Part shown: piece after piece, positions 23,329-35,058 of the stretch
Layout: each line of letters starts with the position of its first letter
Position numbering within the stretch: the first letter of the stretch is position 1
Origin: Eucommia ulmoides
Taxonomy: Eukaryota; Streptophyta; Magnoliopsida; Garryales; Eucommiaceae
Reading direction: 5' to 3'
DNA: 64,000 bases
Assembly: GCA_016647705.1 (NCBI GenBank)
Contig: CM028329.1
Location: 12,549,910 to 12,613,909 of the forward strand
Translations under genes and position numbers: made by a program
Notes under the pieces: generated by a model
Told to the model about the DNA's origin: nothing
The model's database searches: none
The model's input: only the letters and a program-made list of their open reading frames with translations

Positions 23329-24114
23329 TGTAGACACAGCATTTTGACCGCTTCGCAAAAAATTATATTTTATTTTATAGTTACCTTTATTTTATTTTCC
23401 TATTTATTTTATTTTGATTGTACCGTATTTGTGCGGTTTAATACTGCTAAATTAAGTTTTATTAATCTCTTAAGTAAATTAAATATTAGTAATTGATTAT
23501 TTTTATTTTTATTTTTTTGTTGGTTTTGTAGATTTTTCGAAGTGGAATAAAAACGCGTTAATTCGGAACAAAATGGACAAGAAACAGACGAGAACGAGAG
23601 AGGCCTGGACCGAACGGGGGTGGGGGGGTGCATAAAGGTCGCACGTGCGACCAAAAACTGGTCGCACCAGCGACCAGATGCACTGGTCGCTGGTGCGACC
23701 AGTGCACTGGCCGCATATGCGGCCAGCTGGGCAGAGCTTTTGCTCTGCCCAGTGCACCCAAAAGGGGGTGGGTGCACCGAATCCCATTTTTCCTACTTTT
23801 CCAGTTGATTTTGTCGGACGATTTCGCATCGAAAATTTTCTATAAATAGAAAAAGGCTCAGATAACACAGGGGAGGAATTTTTTCGCCAGGGGGAGAATT
23901 TTTTTTGGGAAAAGGGAGGAGGTTAAATTTTGAAGAAAATAATATTATTTTCATTTTATTGTAATTTTGAAGAAGAAAAAAATCTCCAAGAAGGTTGTAA
24001 ATTTTCATCTGTTGTAAATCTTACTCTTATTTTTAAATAAGTTGTTATTATACTAATTTCTTTTTTTTGTAAATTAGATTTTTTTTTTCTCTTTTTATTA
24101 TTCATTTATTTATT

Positions 24115-24181
<67 letters not shown>

Positions 24182-25462
24182 AGTAAATAAAATTAGGTGA
24201 AAAATTCTCAACCTTCCATTTGAACGGTTTAAATTTAGAAGAAAATTACTCCCCTCGATGCGTGTGTGCGTGTGTTTTATTTAATTTGTATTAAATATAA
24301 TGTGCTAACAATACGAGGTGAAAAATTCTCATCCTTCCATTTGAACGGTTTAAATTTAGAAGGGAATTATTCCCCTCAATGTGTGCGTGCGTGTGGGTGC
24401 GTGTGTTTTCTTTAACTCGTATTAAATATAATGTGCTAACAGGATAAAGTGGAAAATTTCCAACCTTCCATTTGAACGGTTTAAATTTAGAAGGGAATTA
24501 CTTCCCTCGATGTGTGCGTGCGTGTGTGGGCGTGTGTTTTCTTTAACTCATATTAAATATAATGTGCTAACAGGATAAGGTGGAAAATTCCCAACCTTCC
24601 ATTTGAACAGTTTAAATTTAGAAGGGAATTACTCCACTCGATGTGTGCGTGCGTGTGTGGGCGTGTGTTTTCTTTAACTCGTATTAAATATAATGTGCTG
24701 ACAAGATAAGGTGAAAAATTCTCAACCTTCAATTTGAACGGTTTAAATTTAGAAGGGAATTACTCCCCTCGATGTGTGCGTGCATGTGTAAGCGTGTGTT
24801 TCTTTAACTCGTATTAAATATAATGTGCTGACAAGATAAGGTGAAAAATTTCCAACCTTCCATTGGAATGGTTTAGGTTTAGAAGTGAATTACTCCCCTC
24901 GGTGCGTGTGAGTGTGTGCGTGCGTGTGTTTCTTTAACTTGTGTTAAATATAATGTGCTAACAAGATGAGGTGGAAAATTCCCAACCTTCCATCAGAATG
25001 GTCTAGGTTTAGAAGGGAAATCACTTCCCTAAATGTGTGTGTATGTGTATGTGTGTATATGAGGAGGATTTCAAAATAAAATAAAAACATTCGGATTTAA
25101 ATTTTAATTGGACTTAATCGGATAAGGTATCGTCTTTGGACGGGCGTCTTGGGGTGCTTGACACCTTCCCTAAGCGTAACTGACCCCCGAACTCTTTAAA
25201 CGAATCTCTGGTCAGACCATGTTATTTTAGGAGTCAAATTTTTACTTAAGCCATTTTTTTTTTAAATTGTTTTCAAAAAAGAAAAATATGGTGACCTAGC
25301 ACATCATTTAAACCCAATGCTAGGTGGCGACTCTTTTTTCTAAAACAGGCTTAAGTATATTTTAATGAGAAAATCGACGTTTTTAAAAACCCTTCTCATT
25401 TTACCAGCGCCAAGCTTATATTTTATTTTTTTGATTTTCTCTGGAAAATCGGGGCGCGTTCA
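23329..25462 (+). repeat. 3' LTR of the Ogre-like element (2134 bp)
   Basis: Starts TGTAGACACAGC after a purine-rich tract (AAAGAAGGG), ends GCGCGTTCA. It carries the palindrome cluster (23638-23780), a clear TATA box TATAAATAG (23841-23849), a (TA)n tract expanded to about 60 bp (24118-24178) and seven tandem units (24180-25075) against eight in the 5' LTR. Point differences from the 5' LTR are scattered, so the insertion is not very recent. Confidence 0.92.
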
Positions 25463-26045
25463 ATCGCTCTTGGTGTGAACACCATCGCGGTAAGCATTTC
25501 ACCCTAAATGAAGCCATCTACAATGACAACACACGTCAAGGGAGAGAGGCCCCTCGGTTTCCATAATATAACCTGGTCGAGACTATGATCTCAGGACAAG
25601 ACGTCAGCGCCACTTCTACTAGGGAGTGGGAAAAACTCCCTCTATACATTAAGCACTCGGGAGTGGAAAAAACTCCCTCTACACATTAAGCAAAGAATTG
25701 TTACATTCCCTAAATAATGGCTCTTCAACTCACGCCTCCAAGATCATCGCCACTTTAATGGTGGTAGGTCAAGATTTAAATGAGACTTGCCAAACAAGTC
25801 ATCCCCTGCCTATAAATACCAAAGAGGAGTTTTGACCAGGTAGACACACTTTTTCTAACTAATACTCTGTCAAATTCCACTTAGAAAGTTCAACTGATTC
25901 TCACACTACAAGTGCAATGCCGGTAAGCTCACTTACAGTGCATTGTTTTGCAGAAACCTAAGCTAGGAGATTAGCTTGAGCTAGAAGATCTCTTGAATTT
26001 TGAATCTTAAAGTGACATGTCGGGTGAACCAGTTTACGCTTCATC
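25463..26045 (+). mobile_element. Right part of the old Tat-lineage element's 3' LTR
   Basis: Continues the sequence interrupted at 11259 after the shared site ATCGC. It has a TATA box TATAAATA (25811-25818) followed by transcribed-looking sequence. A 40-bp direct repeat with core GGGAGTGG(A)AAAAACTCCCTC lies at 25621-25690. The right edge near 26045 is estimated from a sudden change to AT-rich DNA. Confidence 0.5.
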
Positions 26046-27283
26046 AAAAATTAAAACTTAAAACTTATGGTGGTAACAAAAATATTTTCATTCATTGATC
26101 CTAAAATATATTCGATTATGGATAATATATTTTTCCTTTCGTTTTTTTTTTTTTAATTATTATTATTTTATTTTATTTTATTTTATTTTTTTTGAGTGTG
26201 TGTACAAAAAATGTTGAAAAAAATTATTACATCTTTTAAAAAATGAAAAATATTAAAATTAAAAAAATTAACACAAAAAAGTTAAAATTAAAAATTAAAA
26301 TTTATGTTTATTCATTTGTAGAATCACACTATTTAGTGAAGTAATATATGAATATAAATGTTAATTTGTGAGTGATTAGATTATTTGTATATATTACGGG
26401 TTAATTTCAAATATTTTAAAAATATCCAATTGGGAAATTGGGAAATTTCATATGTATAACTATCAATTTAAGGATAATTTAAAAACTAAGTTAATTAAAT
26501 TATGAATTTAAATTTTATTTTTGTCGGTGATACATCATTAGTATAAATTAAGGATTAATTTCTAATAATTGTAAAATGTATAATTCTTCAATTGAAATTT
26601 TTCCCTGTTGCACCTTTATAAATGAAAGTAAAATTGAACAATTCAAAATGATTTTCTACTCTTTTTTCTTTTTTTTTTTCTTTTTTTTTTTGGTTTTTGA
26701 TTATTTAGGGTTTTCTATTTATTATAATTTTTTACATTTTAGTTTCTTTTATGTTCTATTTTTCACTTTTGGTTTTTCATTTTTCCTGGTCCTCTATTTT
26801 TGTTTTTTATTTTTATTGTTTCACTTATCATTAAAATGGGTGATGAAGAAGATAAAGACTAAATAATTGAACAAATAAAATTTAAAAAAAATAATTGAAA
26901 ATTTAAAAAAAAAAAAGTAAAATAATAGAAATTAAAACACACAAACACAAAAAAATGAAGCGAAGAAAAATGAAAAACAAATATTATGGTTGAAACGAAC
27001 ATTTCTTCATTCATGGATGATCCTAAGAAATTTTTGGATTATGGATAGTATATTTTTCCTTTTTTTTTTTTTTTTTTGGTCTTTTTTTCTGAGTTTTTTT
27101 AAATACAATTGTTGGCAAAAATAATAAAACAAGTTTTTTAACCAAAAAAATTATGTTTATTCATTTATGTGGAATTGCGCAATTTAGTGAAGTAAATTAC
27201 GAATTTAATATTAATTTTTGAGTGATTAGATAATTGGTATATATTAATTCTACTCTGACATAGATAAGGAAAAGAAAAGGTAA
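26046..27283. other. AT-rich intergenic DNA
   Basis: Extremely AT-rich with poly(T) and poly(A) tracts. Two stretches resemble each other: 26080-26400 and 26985-27245 share words such as CATTCATNGATGATCCTAA and TTTAGTGAAGTAA, so this is a partly duplicated repeat of unknown origin. Long frames here are homopolymer artefacts. Confidence 0.5.
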
Positions 27284-27849
27284 GGTGGCGTTTGGTAACC
27301 GTTTTTGTTTCTATTCCAGCAGTGGGATGGGAATGGGATGAAAATTTTGTTTTCTTCTTGAGAGTAGAATCACATTTGGTAACGATAAATTTTTTTCTGT
27401 TTTGGAAAGAGAATTGTGTTTAGTAACGATTTATCCTAAAATTTTCTCTTTTTTTTTTCTTTTTTTTTTTATTTTTGTTTTGACCTGACGGCAGTGGCTC
27501 CGGCGACGGTCGGACAGCGGTGACGGGTGGGTGACAGTGGCCGAAAAATTTTCAGCCGGCCGGTGACCGGCGACGGTCTCCAGAGATGGCCGGCGGCGGC
27601 GGTGGCGGCGCCCGGTGGTCAGCCGGCGGGTGAACAGTGACGTGTGTTTTGGGAATGGAATGGGAATAATAAGAAACAATTTTTTTTTGTTTTTCATTTC
27701 TTAAGAAAAAAGTAGGCACAATTCTCAAATAGGAATGAAATGGAAACGGAAATAAAAATTACCAAACGCTATTTCCAAATAGAATTCCCAAAAATCTGGG
27801 AATAGAATGAGAATTTCTGAAATGGAAACGATTACCAAAGGGGCCTAAG
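27281..27849. mobile_element. Tourist/PIF-Harbinger-like MITE (27284-27846)
   Basis: Both ends carry imperfect inverted repeats built on GG...TTTGGTAAYCGTTT (left GGTGGCGTTTGGTAACCG; right, reversed, GGCCCCTTTGGTAATCG), flanked by TAA at 27281-27283 and 27847-27849, the target site length of PIF/Harbinger elements. The core at 27485-27640 is unusually GC-rich for the region. No transposase is encoded. Confidence 0.55.
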
Positions 27850-28765
27850 TGATTCTTTTTATTTACTTTTGTGTAATGATTTGATAAGAGTGTTTTGTTG
27901 TGAATTATGGGCCTCGACTTTTACCGTTATTCTTTGCACTAGTCGATAATTGCCCTCAGTATCATGAAATCAACAAATATAAAAGGGTAATAATAATGTG
28001 TCAAATTTAGTCATCTTATCTTCGACTGCCACGCAATTCCTGAAGATTATAGTATTTTAACTATAGATTCATGTGCTTACGTGACCTTTTTTGTGGTATG
28101 TTCGTACTCGTGACCTTTTTTTGTGGAATCGTTCATACTCGCATGTAGATTTCCATGCGCTGGCATAGTGTACTTAACCCAAGATTGGACCAGGTCAATT
28201 TTTCAAGATAACATATACCACTTATTAATGATAATTAGGATAATCATTGTTGTTAGCCCAAAGACTACCCAAAGAGAAGTGAATTGGATAGTTTAAAAAT
28301 TAATCTAAAATGATTATGACCTATTCAAATTTTATAAGTTTTATCGTGTTTACGGAAGCGTTCTAAGTAAAGCACACACAACACAATCACACAAAGAAGG
28401 GTTAGAGATATTGACAATATAATTTTATAGTAGTTCGACAAAAAATTCTTACCTACGTTTATTCCACTTAACTCTTGCAAGGTATTAATCCACTAAGTTT
28501 CGGATCATCTTCTCAAGTGAGAATCAAACCCTTACACCTCGTTTAAGTTCCCTTTATACCTAAACTCATTTTCACTTGAACTAGATACGTTTAAGTCCAA
28601 GCTCTTACAAAAACAAAAAAAAAAAAAATCACGCAGAGCTTCTACCATCACTTAATTAAATTTAAATTCATCCCGATCTAAGTAAGATAAAACCACACAT
28701 GATCAAAAGATATTCAAGTTCAAAATTTTATCTAGTTTAAATCAGTGAAGCACAGAAGCAGATAA
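27850..28765. repeat. Intergenic DNA ending in an unidentified repeat shared with the 57-60 kb region
   Basis: From about 28252 the sequence (CCCAAAGACTACCCAAAGAG, then GTAGTTCGACAAAAAATTC, CCTACGTTTATTCCACTT) resembles a stretch starting near 57227 and another at about 58500-58960. The copia element at 28766 is inserted into this repeat, which continues for a short way after 38455. No coding potential is seen. Family unknown to me. Confidence 0.45.
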
Positions 28766-29277
28766 TGTTAGGAAAATTTATTTCCTAATCTAATTATGGG
28801 CAACATATTATTAGTACAATTATATTTGCTATTTAAAATTCAAGGGCTAAAAATTAAGTGATCTAATTAATTTGGGTAAGCTCATGGACTACTCAAAATA
28901 ATGTGGATTAAATTAGTAGATACCGAAAACTATTGGGGTTATTAGGGGATTGTGGGAACCCTAATCATACCATATAAATACATAACATTAGGGTTATGGT
29001 CCCCAAGATACAAAATCATCTTGACAACTCTCTTCTCCCCATCTGGAAGAAAATCACGAATCCCATTGAGAAACTCCAAAGATTTGGTTGAGGAATGACA
29101 CGTTCCCGCTCAATTCGTGCTTATCTCGTGATCGATTGTCACAAGATTCCACATCAAAAGTTAATTGATCGTAATGGATCCAGGTACACAGTTTACGTGT
29201 ACATTAGAACTCTTGGTGATTTGGCATGTTGAATTAGGTCTTATAGATTCAGATCTATAGGGAATAAATTACTAACA
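28766..29277 (+). repeat. 5' LTR of the copia element
   Basis: 512 bp beginning TGTTAGGAAAA and ending ATTACTAACA, with the TATA-like CATATAAATACATAAC at about 28971. Mate of 37945-38455. Confidence 0.9.
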
Positions 29278-29279
29278 AG

Positions 29280-29291
29280 TAGTATCAGAGC
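29280..29291 (+). other. Primer-binding site of the copia element
   Basis: TAGTATCAGAGC, two bases after the 5' LTR, one mismatch from the usual tRNA-iMet complement TGGTATCAGAGC. Confidence 0.8.
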
Positions 29292-30569
29292 CTACTTCAT
29301 GTTAAATCATTAGGGTTCTTGAGATTTTCAAGTCCGTAGAATTTTAGGGTTTGTATTTTCTCCATTAAAGTTGGCTTGTTTGTGAAATAATGAGAGAAAC
29401 ATTAAGGTTTATTATGTATTTTGAATGATTTATGTGATTTCCGTCTAAATATTATGGATCTACGGAAAGAAAGAAAAAAACCTAAAATTTGGATTTTTTG
29501 GGTCTTTTCGCCGCAGATACGAAAGAGACGAACCAGATCTGAACATGTCGGTCGACTGATCGGTCGACCAATCAATTCAGAAACAGTTCGACTCTTTTGA
29601 CTAGCGTTCGTATTTTGGACATAACGTTTTCATAAGAACTTCGATTGAGGTGATTCAAAATTCTGTGGAAAGATAAAAACAAGATATACAACTTTCATGT
29701 TTTGAGTTTTTCCAAAATTGAATTGATTCATGGTCAAAATTGATATTTAAAATCGGATATGGTTGAATTAGGGTTAAATCGGTCGACCGAAACTTCTCAA
29801 TCGGTCGACCAATTGATTCAAGATGCCAATTTTGAGGTTTTGATCGATCGGTCGACCAACCCTTTATGATCAATCAACCGGTCGACATAGGATGTTAAGG
29901 TTGCCCAATATCGGTCGACCAGTCAGTCGACCAACGGCTTGAAGACAAATTCAATTATTTCCAATTTTAAAGACGGTCGCCTATTAAAATCTTGTATTTT
30001 GAAATAAGTTAAAAGGGTTTCAATGTAGATTATTTTGGGATATAGAGATATAAGTGTTTATTATTTATGTAAGCAATAACCGGCCCAAAGGAGAGCTATT
30101 GTTTGGTCAAATAATAAATATTGATGTTTGTTATTTATACAAACCACAACCAACCCAAAGGAAGGTTATTATTTTCACTAAATAATAAACATTGTTTAAG
30201 ATTAGTATGATTATTATCTATGCAATCAATAATCGACCCAAAGGAATGTTATTGTTTGGCCAAATAATAAACATACATGCAGGAATAAATGTGTGATGAT
30301 TATCAAATTTCCATATGAAAAATAATTTGGTCCAAAGGAAGGCTCATTGTTTGACATGACCTATTATCAATATTTGATTCCTGCGCCGAGAATACCAATT
30401 ACAGTTAATTTATCTATCCAAAGACTAGGAATTAATGTTGTGCTAGGTATCTTGAGATGGGTCCCCAAAATTGGATTAATTATTCATGTCTTAATTATAT
30501 TATTTGTGACGTGTCTGTTTATTTTATTCTCTACACAGTTTCTATTGCTACTGCACCAAATGTTATTGC
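29292..30569 (+). other. Copia leader with a cluster of GGTCGACC palindromes
   Basis: Untranslated leader of about 1.3 kb. Between 29545 and 29935 about ten copies of the palindromic word CGGTCGACC (or close variants) occur, often in pairs such as CGGTCGACCAATTGATTCA. From 30050 to 30360 there are four loose repeats containing AACCCAAAGGAAGGTTATTRTTT with TAATAAACATT. No protein-coding signal. Confidence 0.6.
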
Positions 30570-31300
30570 CCAAATAAGCAATATCCCAATGCTGAAAGGG
30601 ACAAACTTCAAGGTCTGAAAAGAAACCGTGGAAATTATTCTCGGTTGTGTGGATTTGGATCAAGCGTTGCGGAAGGAACGACCCACTTCTACTCCGAAAA
30701 ATCTTAATGAGATTAAAATAGAAAAGTGGGATCAGTCCAACCAGATGTGTTTGATGATTATGAAGCGCACCATTCCAGAAGCGTTTTGGGGTTCTATTGT
30801 TGAGAGCAAGAATGTCAAGATGTTCCTGGAGGAAGTTGAGCAATTATTTGCCAAAAACGAAAAGTCAAAAGCGAGTAACCTTCTGGGTAAACTCGTCGCG
30901 ATAAAGTATAAGGGGAAAGGGAACATGAGGGAGTATATCATGGAGATGTCTAATCTAGCATCAAAACTAAAGGCACTAAAGTTAGAGTTGTCTGATGACT
31001 TGCTCGTGTACTTAGTTTTGATCTCTCTTCCTACACACTTTGGGCAATTCAAAGTGAGTTATAATACTCAAAATGACAAATGGTCCCTCAATGAGCTTAT
31101 ATCTCACTGTGTGCAAGAAGAAGAGAGACAGGAGCGAGATAAGATTGAAAGTGCTCACTTGACCTCGACCTTTCAAAGCAAGGAAAAATAAGAGAGTTGA
31201 GGTTGTTGCTGAAGGATCTTCTCAGCAGAAGAAACAAAAGAAACAGGATGAGGACTTTACCTGTTACTTCTGCAAGAAGAAGGGACACAAGAAGAAATAG
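30570..31300 (+). pseudogene. gag remnant of the copia element
   Basis: Copia-type gag: LKGTNFKV, stop in place of a conserved Trp at 30616, then LDQALRKERP and a long helix-rich capsid region to about 31190 (SNLLGKLVAIKYKGKGNMREYI, LSDDLLVYLVLISLP). A shifted zinc knuckle follows (CYFCKKKGHKKK, about 31260) with a stop instead of the residue before the last Cys. Dead coding sequence. Confidence 0.8.
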
Positions 31301-31336
31301 TGTTCTAAGTACGCCGTCTGGCATGCAAAGAAGGGT

Positions 31337-32992
31337 ATGATTCTATCCTTGGTTTGTTTTGAAGTTAATTTTGCTTCTGTACCTATGAATACTTGGTGGG
31401 TAGATTCTGGAGCTACTACTCACATAAGTATGACTATGCAGGGTTGCCTATGGAGCCGATTGCCAAGTGATTCTAAAAGATTCATCTTTGTGGGCAATGA
31501 CAATAAAGTTGCGGTGGAAGCTTAGGGACTTTTAGATTATGGTTGAAAACTGGATTTTATTTGGATTTGTATGAGACTTTTGTTGCACCGTCTTTTAGAT
31601 GGAATTTGATTTCTATTTCTAGTTTGGACAAATCAGGTTTTAATTGTTCTTTCAGAAATAATAATGTATCTCTATCAAGGTTCAAATCTTATTGGTTCCA
31701 ATTCTTTGATTGATAATCTATATATGTTGGACATTAGTTCTTATAATGAAATACTGCAAACAAATTTAAGTGGTACAAAGCGAAAATTCAATGAGAATTC
31801 TGCCACCTTATGAAACAAGCGCTTAGGTCATCTCTAAACAGAGAATTCAAAGACTTGTGTCGGATGGAATTTTTGAACCCCTAGATTTGACAGACTTTCA
31901 AGTCTGTATTGAGTGTATCAAAGGGAAACAGATAAACAAAAGAAAATTAGGTGGCAAGAGAGTTACAGATGTCTTAGAACTAATACATACGGATATTTGT
32001 GGTCCATTCCCTATGGCTTCGTGGAATGGACAACAATATTTTATTACGTTCATAGATGACTACTCTCATTATGGGTACCTATATTTGATTCATGAGAAGT
32101 CTCAATCCTTAGACGTTTTCAAGTCTTTAAAGCTAAAGTTGAACTTAAACTTGGAAAGAAAATTAAGGCTGTCAAATCGGACTGTAGTGGCGAATACTAC
32201 GGGAGAAATGATGGATCAAGAGAACAACATCCAGGACCCTTCGTTATTTTTCTCAATGAGTGTGGAATTGTTCCGCAATACACCATGCTTAGCAAACCCA
32301 GCTTGAACGGTATTGCAGAGCGACAAAATCGGACTCTTAAGGATATGGTGAGGAGTATGATTAGTTATTATTCTCTGACAGAGTCACTTTCGGGAGAAGC
32401 TTTAAAGACCGCAGTATACATCCTTAACAGGGTACCCAACAAAGCAGTTACCAAAACTCCCTATGAGCTTTGGATAGGCAAGAAGCCTAACATTAGGCAT
32501 TTGCACATTTGGGGTTGTCCAGATGAGGCACGGCCTTATAGGCCACATGAAAGAAGACTGGACTCAAGAACGGTTAGCTGCTATTTTGTTGGTTATGTTG
32601 AATGCTCGCAGGGCTACAAGTTTTACAATCCCATATCAAGATCATTTTTTGAAACAAGAAATGCAAGATTCCTTAAGGGTGTTGAGTTTGAGAGGGAAGG
32701 AAATATAAGGAATGTTGTCTTTAAAGAAGAATTTTTTATTGACGGTGATCAGATCTTTGTACCTATCGTTGTTCAAGACACAATTTTCTTCGAAGGGGAA
32801 CATGTTATTGACAGTAATCATGTCTCTATACATATCGTTGTTCAAGACACTGCTCCAGTTCTAGATAACGATGTTCAGGCTCAGGCTCCCATTCCTGACA
32901 TTATTCCAAAACAAGACAACAATGAGATTCTTCCTCAACCACAACCTATGAAACAAACTCAACAACCTCAAGAAGTTCCATTAAGGAGATAA
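31337..32992 (+). pseudogene. Protease and integrase remnants of the copia element
   Basis: Protease active-site region WWVDSGATTHIS at about 31390, then broken. The GAG-pre-integrase and integrase run from about 31850 to 32700: LIHTDICGPFP and FITFIDDYSHYGYLYLI (first catalytic Asp), a frameshift near 32170-32290 that destroys the second Asp region, then [17 protein letters not shown] with the catalytic Glu (about 32310) and [19 protein letters not shown] Gln/Pro-rich linker follows (32860-32990). Confidence 0.82.
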
Positions 32993-33100
32993 ACTAGAGA
33001 GAGGAGAAGTGAGATTTCAAATGAATATATCATCTTTCTCCAAGAGCATGAAGATGGCGTTAGTTTAATAGAAGATGACTCAATCAACTTCTGTCAAGCC

Positions 33101-34660
33101 ATGCACAATTCTAACTCTAAAAAATGGATCGATGCCATGAAGGACGAGTTGAAGTCTATGAAAGACAATGACGTTTGGGATCTTGTCGAGTTACCTGAAG
33201 GCGCGAAGCCCATTGGTTGTAAATGGATATATAAAATCAAGAGAGATTCAAAGGGTAACATTGAGAGATATAAAGCTCGTCTAGTCGCCAAAAGCTTTAC
33301 TCAAAAGGAAAGCATAGACTACAAAGAGACTTTTTCTCCAGTATCTTCGAAATACTCTTTTAGAACTATAATGGCACTAGTGGCTCATTTTGATCTAGAG
33401 TTGCATCAGATGGATGTTAAAACTGCGTTTCTCAATGGAGACATTGACGAGATGATCTATATGGTACAGCCAGAAAATTTTGTATCAGGAGATCCAAAGT
33501 CTATGGTCTGTAAATTAAAGAAATCCATTTATGGTCTCAAACAGGCTTCCCATCAATGGTATCACAAGTTTCATCAAGTCATCACTTCGTACGATTTTGA
33601 GGTGAATGTCGTTGATAATTGTGTATATCACAAGTTTAGTGGAAGTAAATATATCTTCCTGATATTATATGTCGATGATATTCTGCTCGCTAGCAACGAT
33701 ATAGGCTTATTACACAAAACCAAGAAATTTCTAACGAATAAATTTGAAATGAAAGATCTTGGTGACGCCTCTTTTGTATTAAGTATCCAGATACTGAGAG
33801 ATCACTCTTGAGGTATCCTTAGGTTGTCACAAAAGGGCTATATCAATAAGGTTCTGAGTAGATTCGGCATGAAAGACAGTAAGCCAGGAGATACGCCTGT
33901 AGCTAAAGGAGACAAGTTTAGTCTCAATCAATGCCCCAACAATGACCTTGAAATAAAAGAAATGCAGAAAATTCCTTATGCATCAGCAATAAGGAGTCTA
34001 ATGTACGCTCAAGTATGTACTCGTCCCGATATAGCATTCATAGTGGGAGTTTTGGATATATACTTGAGTGATCCAGGCATGCAACATTGGAAGGTAGCCA
34101 AACGCGTGATGCATTATTTGAGAAGAACAGAAGATTACATGCTTACTTATCGGAGATCAGACGGTTTAGAGATCATCGGGTTCTCTGACTCCAATTTATC
34201 AGGATGCCATGATAGTAGGCGCTCTACATCATGCTTCATTTTTATACTGGCCGGAGGAACTATCTTATGGAAGTCTGCTAAGCAAACTCTCATAGTTTCT
34301 TCAACCATGGCAGTAGAGTTTATTGCTTGCTATGAGGCTTTCAATCATGGAATATGGTTGCGAAACTTTGTCACTGGGCTGCATGTGGTAAATGGCATTG
34401 AAAGGCTATTGAAAATTTATTTTAACAATAACTCAACGGTTTTTTACTCCAACAACAACAAGAGTTTGACGAAGTCAAAATTTATCGACATCGAATTTCT
34501 AGTTGTTAAGGAGAGAGTTTAGGATAAACAGATTGATATAGAACACATAGGGACAGATTTTATGCTAGCGGACCCATTAACCAAGGGTTTAACCCCTAAA
34601 GTTTTTCATGAGCACACATTTTACATGGGCGTTATTTCTGATAATACCTTGGTTTAGTAG
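33101..34660 (+). pseudogene. Reverse transcriptase and RNase H remnants of the copia element
   Basis: RT motifs WKWIYKIKRDSKGNIERYKARLV (33220; shown in parts: CKWIYKIKRD, YKARLVAK), LHQMDVKTAFLNGD (33400), VCKLKKSIYGLKQ (33507) and catalytic YVDD at 33668-33679. A TGA at 33809-33811 interrupts just before the RNase H linker, then MSQKGYINKVLSRFGM continues. RNase H shows GFSDSNLSGC and STMAVEFIACYEA. A stop at 34520 is followed by the conserved tail DPLTKGL (about 34570). Not functional. Confidence 0.86.
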
Positions 34661-35058
34661 GAGTCATTTTTTGTTCTATATGTTTTTCTTTTAACATTAG
34701 ATTGTTTAAGATTTTTGAAGAATAAAGTTGATGGTTTATTTTGTTTGCAATGTTTACGTTGCATTAAGGACTTTGGATTGATCTCACTAAAGACTAAAGT
34801 TGGACCAGTTGGAAATAGGCATGTCTAAGATCACATTGCATGTAATTTTCATGCTACTCATCTACATTTGATCTATCTCATTGAGTATATTAGTATGATG
34901 ATCATCGTGGTTTAGTCACGACTGTATTGTGATATAAGTTGCGGTAATTCCGTTGCTGGTATATGAGATGGACCAGATTTTTTAAGGAGAAGTCTAAGGA
35001 TAAATAGCATACGGATGCACACCTAAAGAATTTTGTGATATAATTGTTTTAGGAATAA
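34661..35058 (+). other. 3' untranslated part of the copia element
   Basis: Non-coding, ending at the AATAA target duplication (35054-35058) of the nested solo LTR. The same 3' region resumes at 37919 and reaches the purine tract within 20 bp. Confidence 0.6.

Larger units (their letters stand above)
11260..25462 (+). mobile_element. 14.2-kb Ogre-like (Tat clade) Ty3/gypsy retrotransposon with both LTRs and target duplication ATCGC
   Basis: LTRs of 2268 bp (11260-13527) and 2134 bp (23329-25462) begin TGTAGACAC and end GCGCGTTCA, flanked by ATCGC at 11255-11259 and 25463-25467. Order inside: primer-binding site, gag, protease, G-patch-like segment, intron candidate, reverse transcriptase, RNase H, second RNase H, integrase, long repeat-rich 3' region, second LTR. 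That order, the large LTRs and the intron between protease and reverse transcriptase match the Ogre/Tat group. At least five in-frame stops (14628, 15036, 16667, 18954, 19595) plus frameshifts near 15600-15660 and 19020-19200 make this copy non-autonomous. Confidence 0.93.
2935..26045 (+). mobile_element. Old 5'-truncated Ty3/gypsy element of the Tat lineage, split by two later insertions
   Basis: The element is in pieces: pol remnants at 2935-4732, resuming at 7501; a region with a decayed antisense ORF (about 8170-10600); and a 3' LTR whose parts lie at about 10965-11259 and 25463-26045. Removing the solo LTR (4733-7500) and the 14.2-kb element (11260-25462), each with one copy of its 5-bp target duplication, restores continuity. 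Tat affiliation is inferred from the second, archaeal-type RNase H, the HHCC integrase and the antisense ORF downstream of integrase, all known for Tat/Retand-type elements. The 5' LTR, gag, protease and most of the reverse transcriptase are missing. The outer limits are approximate. Confidence 0.75.

Noticed and set aside
26576-26866. 96-codon Phe-rich frame
   Set aside because: Poly(T) tracts translated as Phe/Leu; no membrane-protein features beyond homopolymer composition.
27431-27697. 88-codon frame in the MITE core
   Set aside because: Arises from the GC-rich core plus poly(A); no similarity to known proteins and no promoter context.
30347-30577. 76-codon frame before copia gag
   Set aside because: Not similar to copia gag; gag similarity starts in another frame near 30570.
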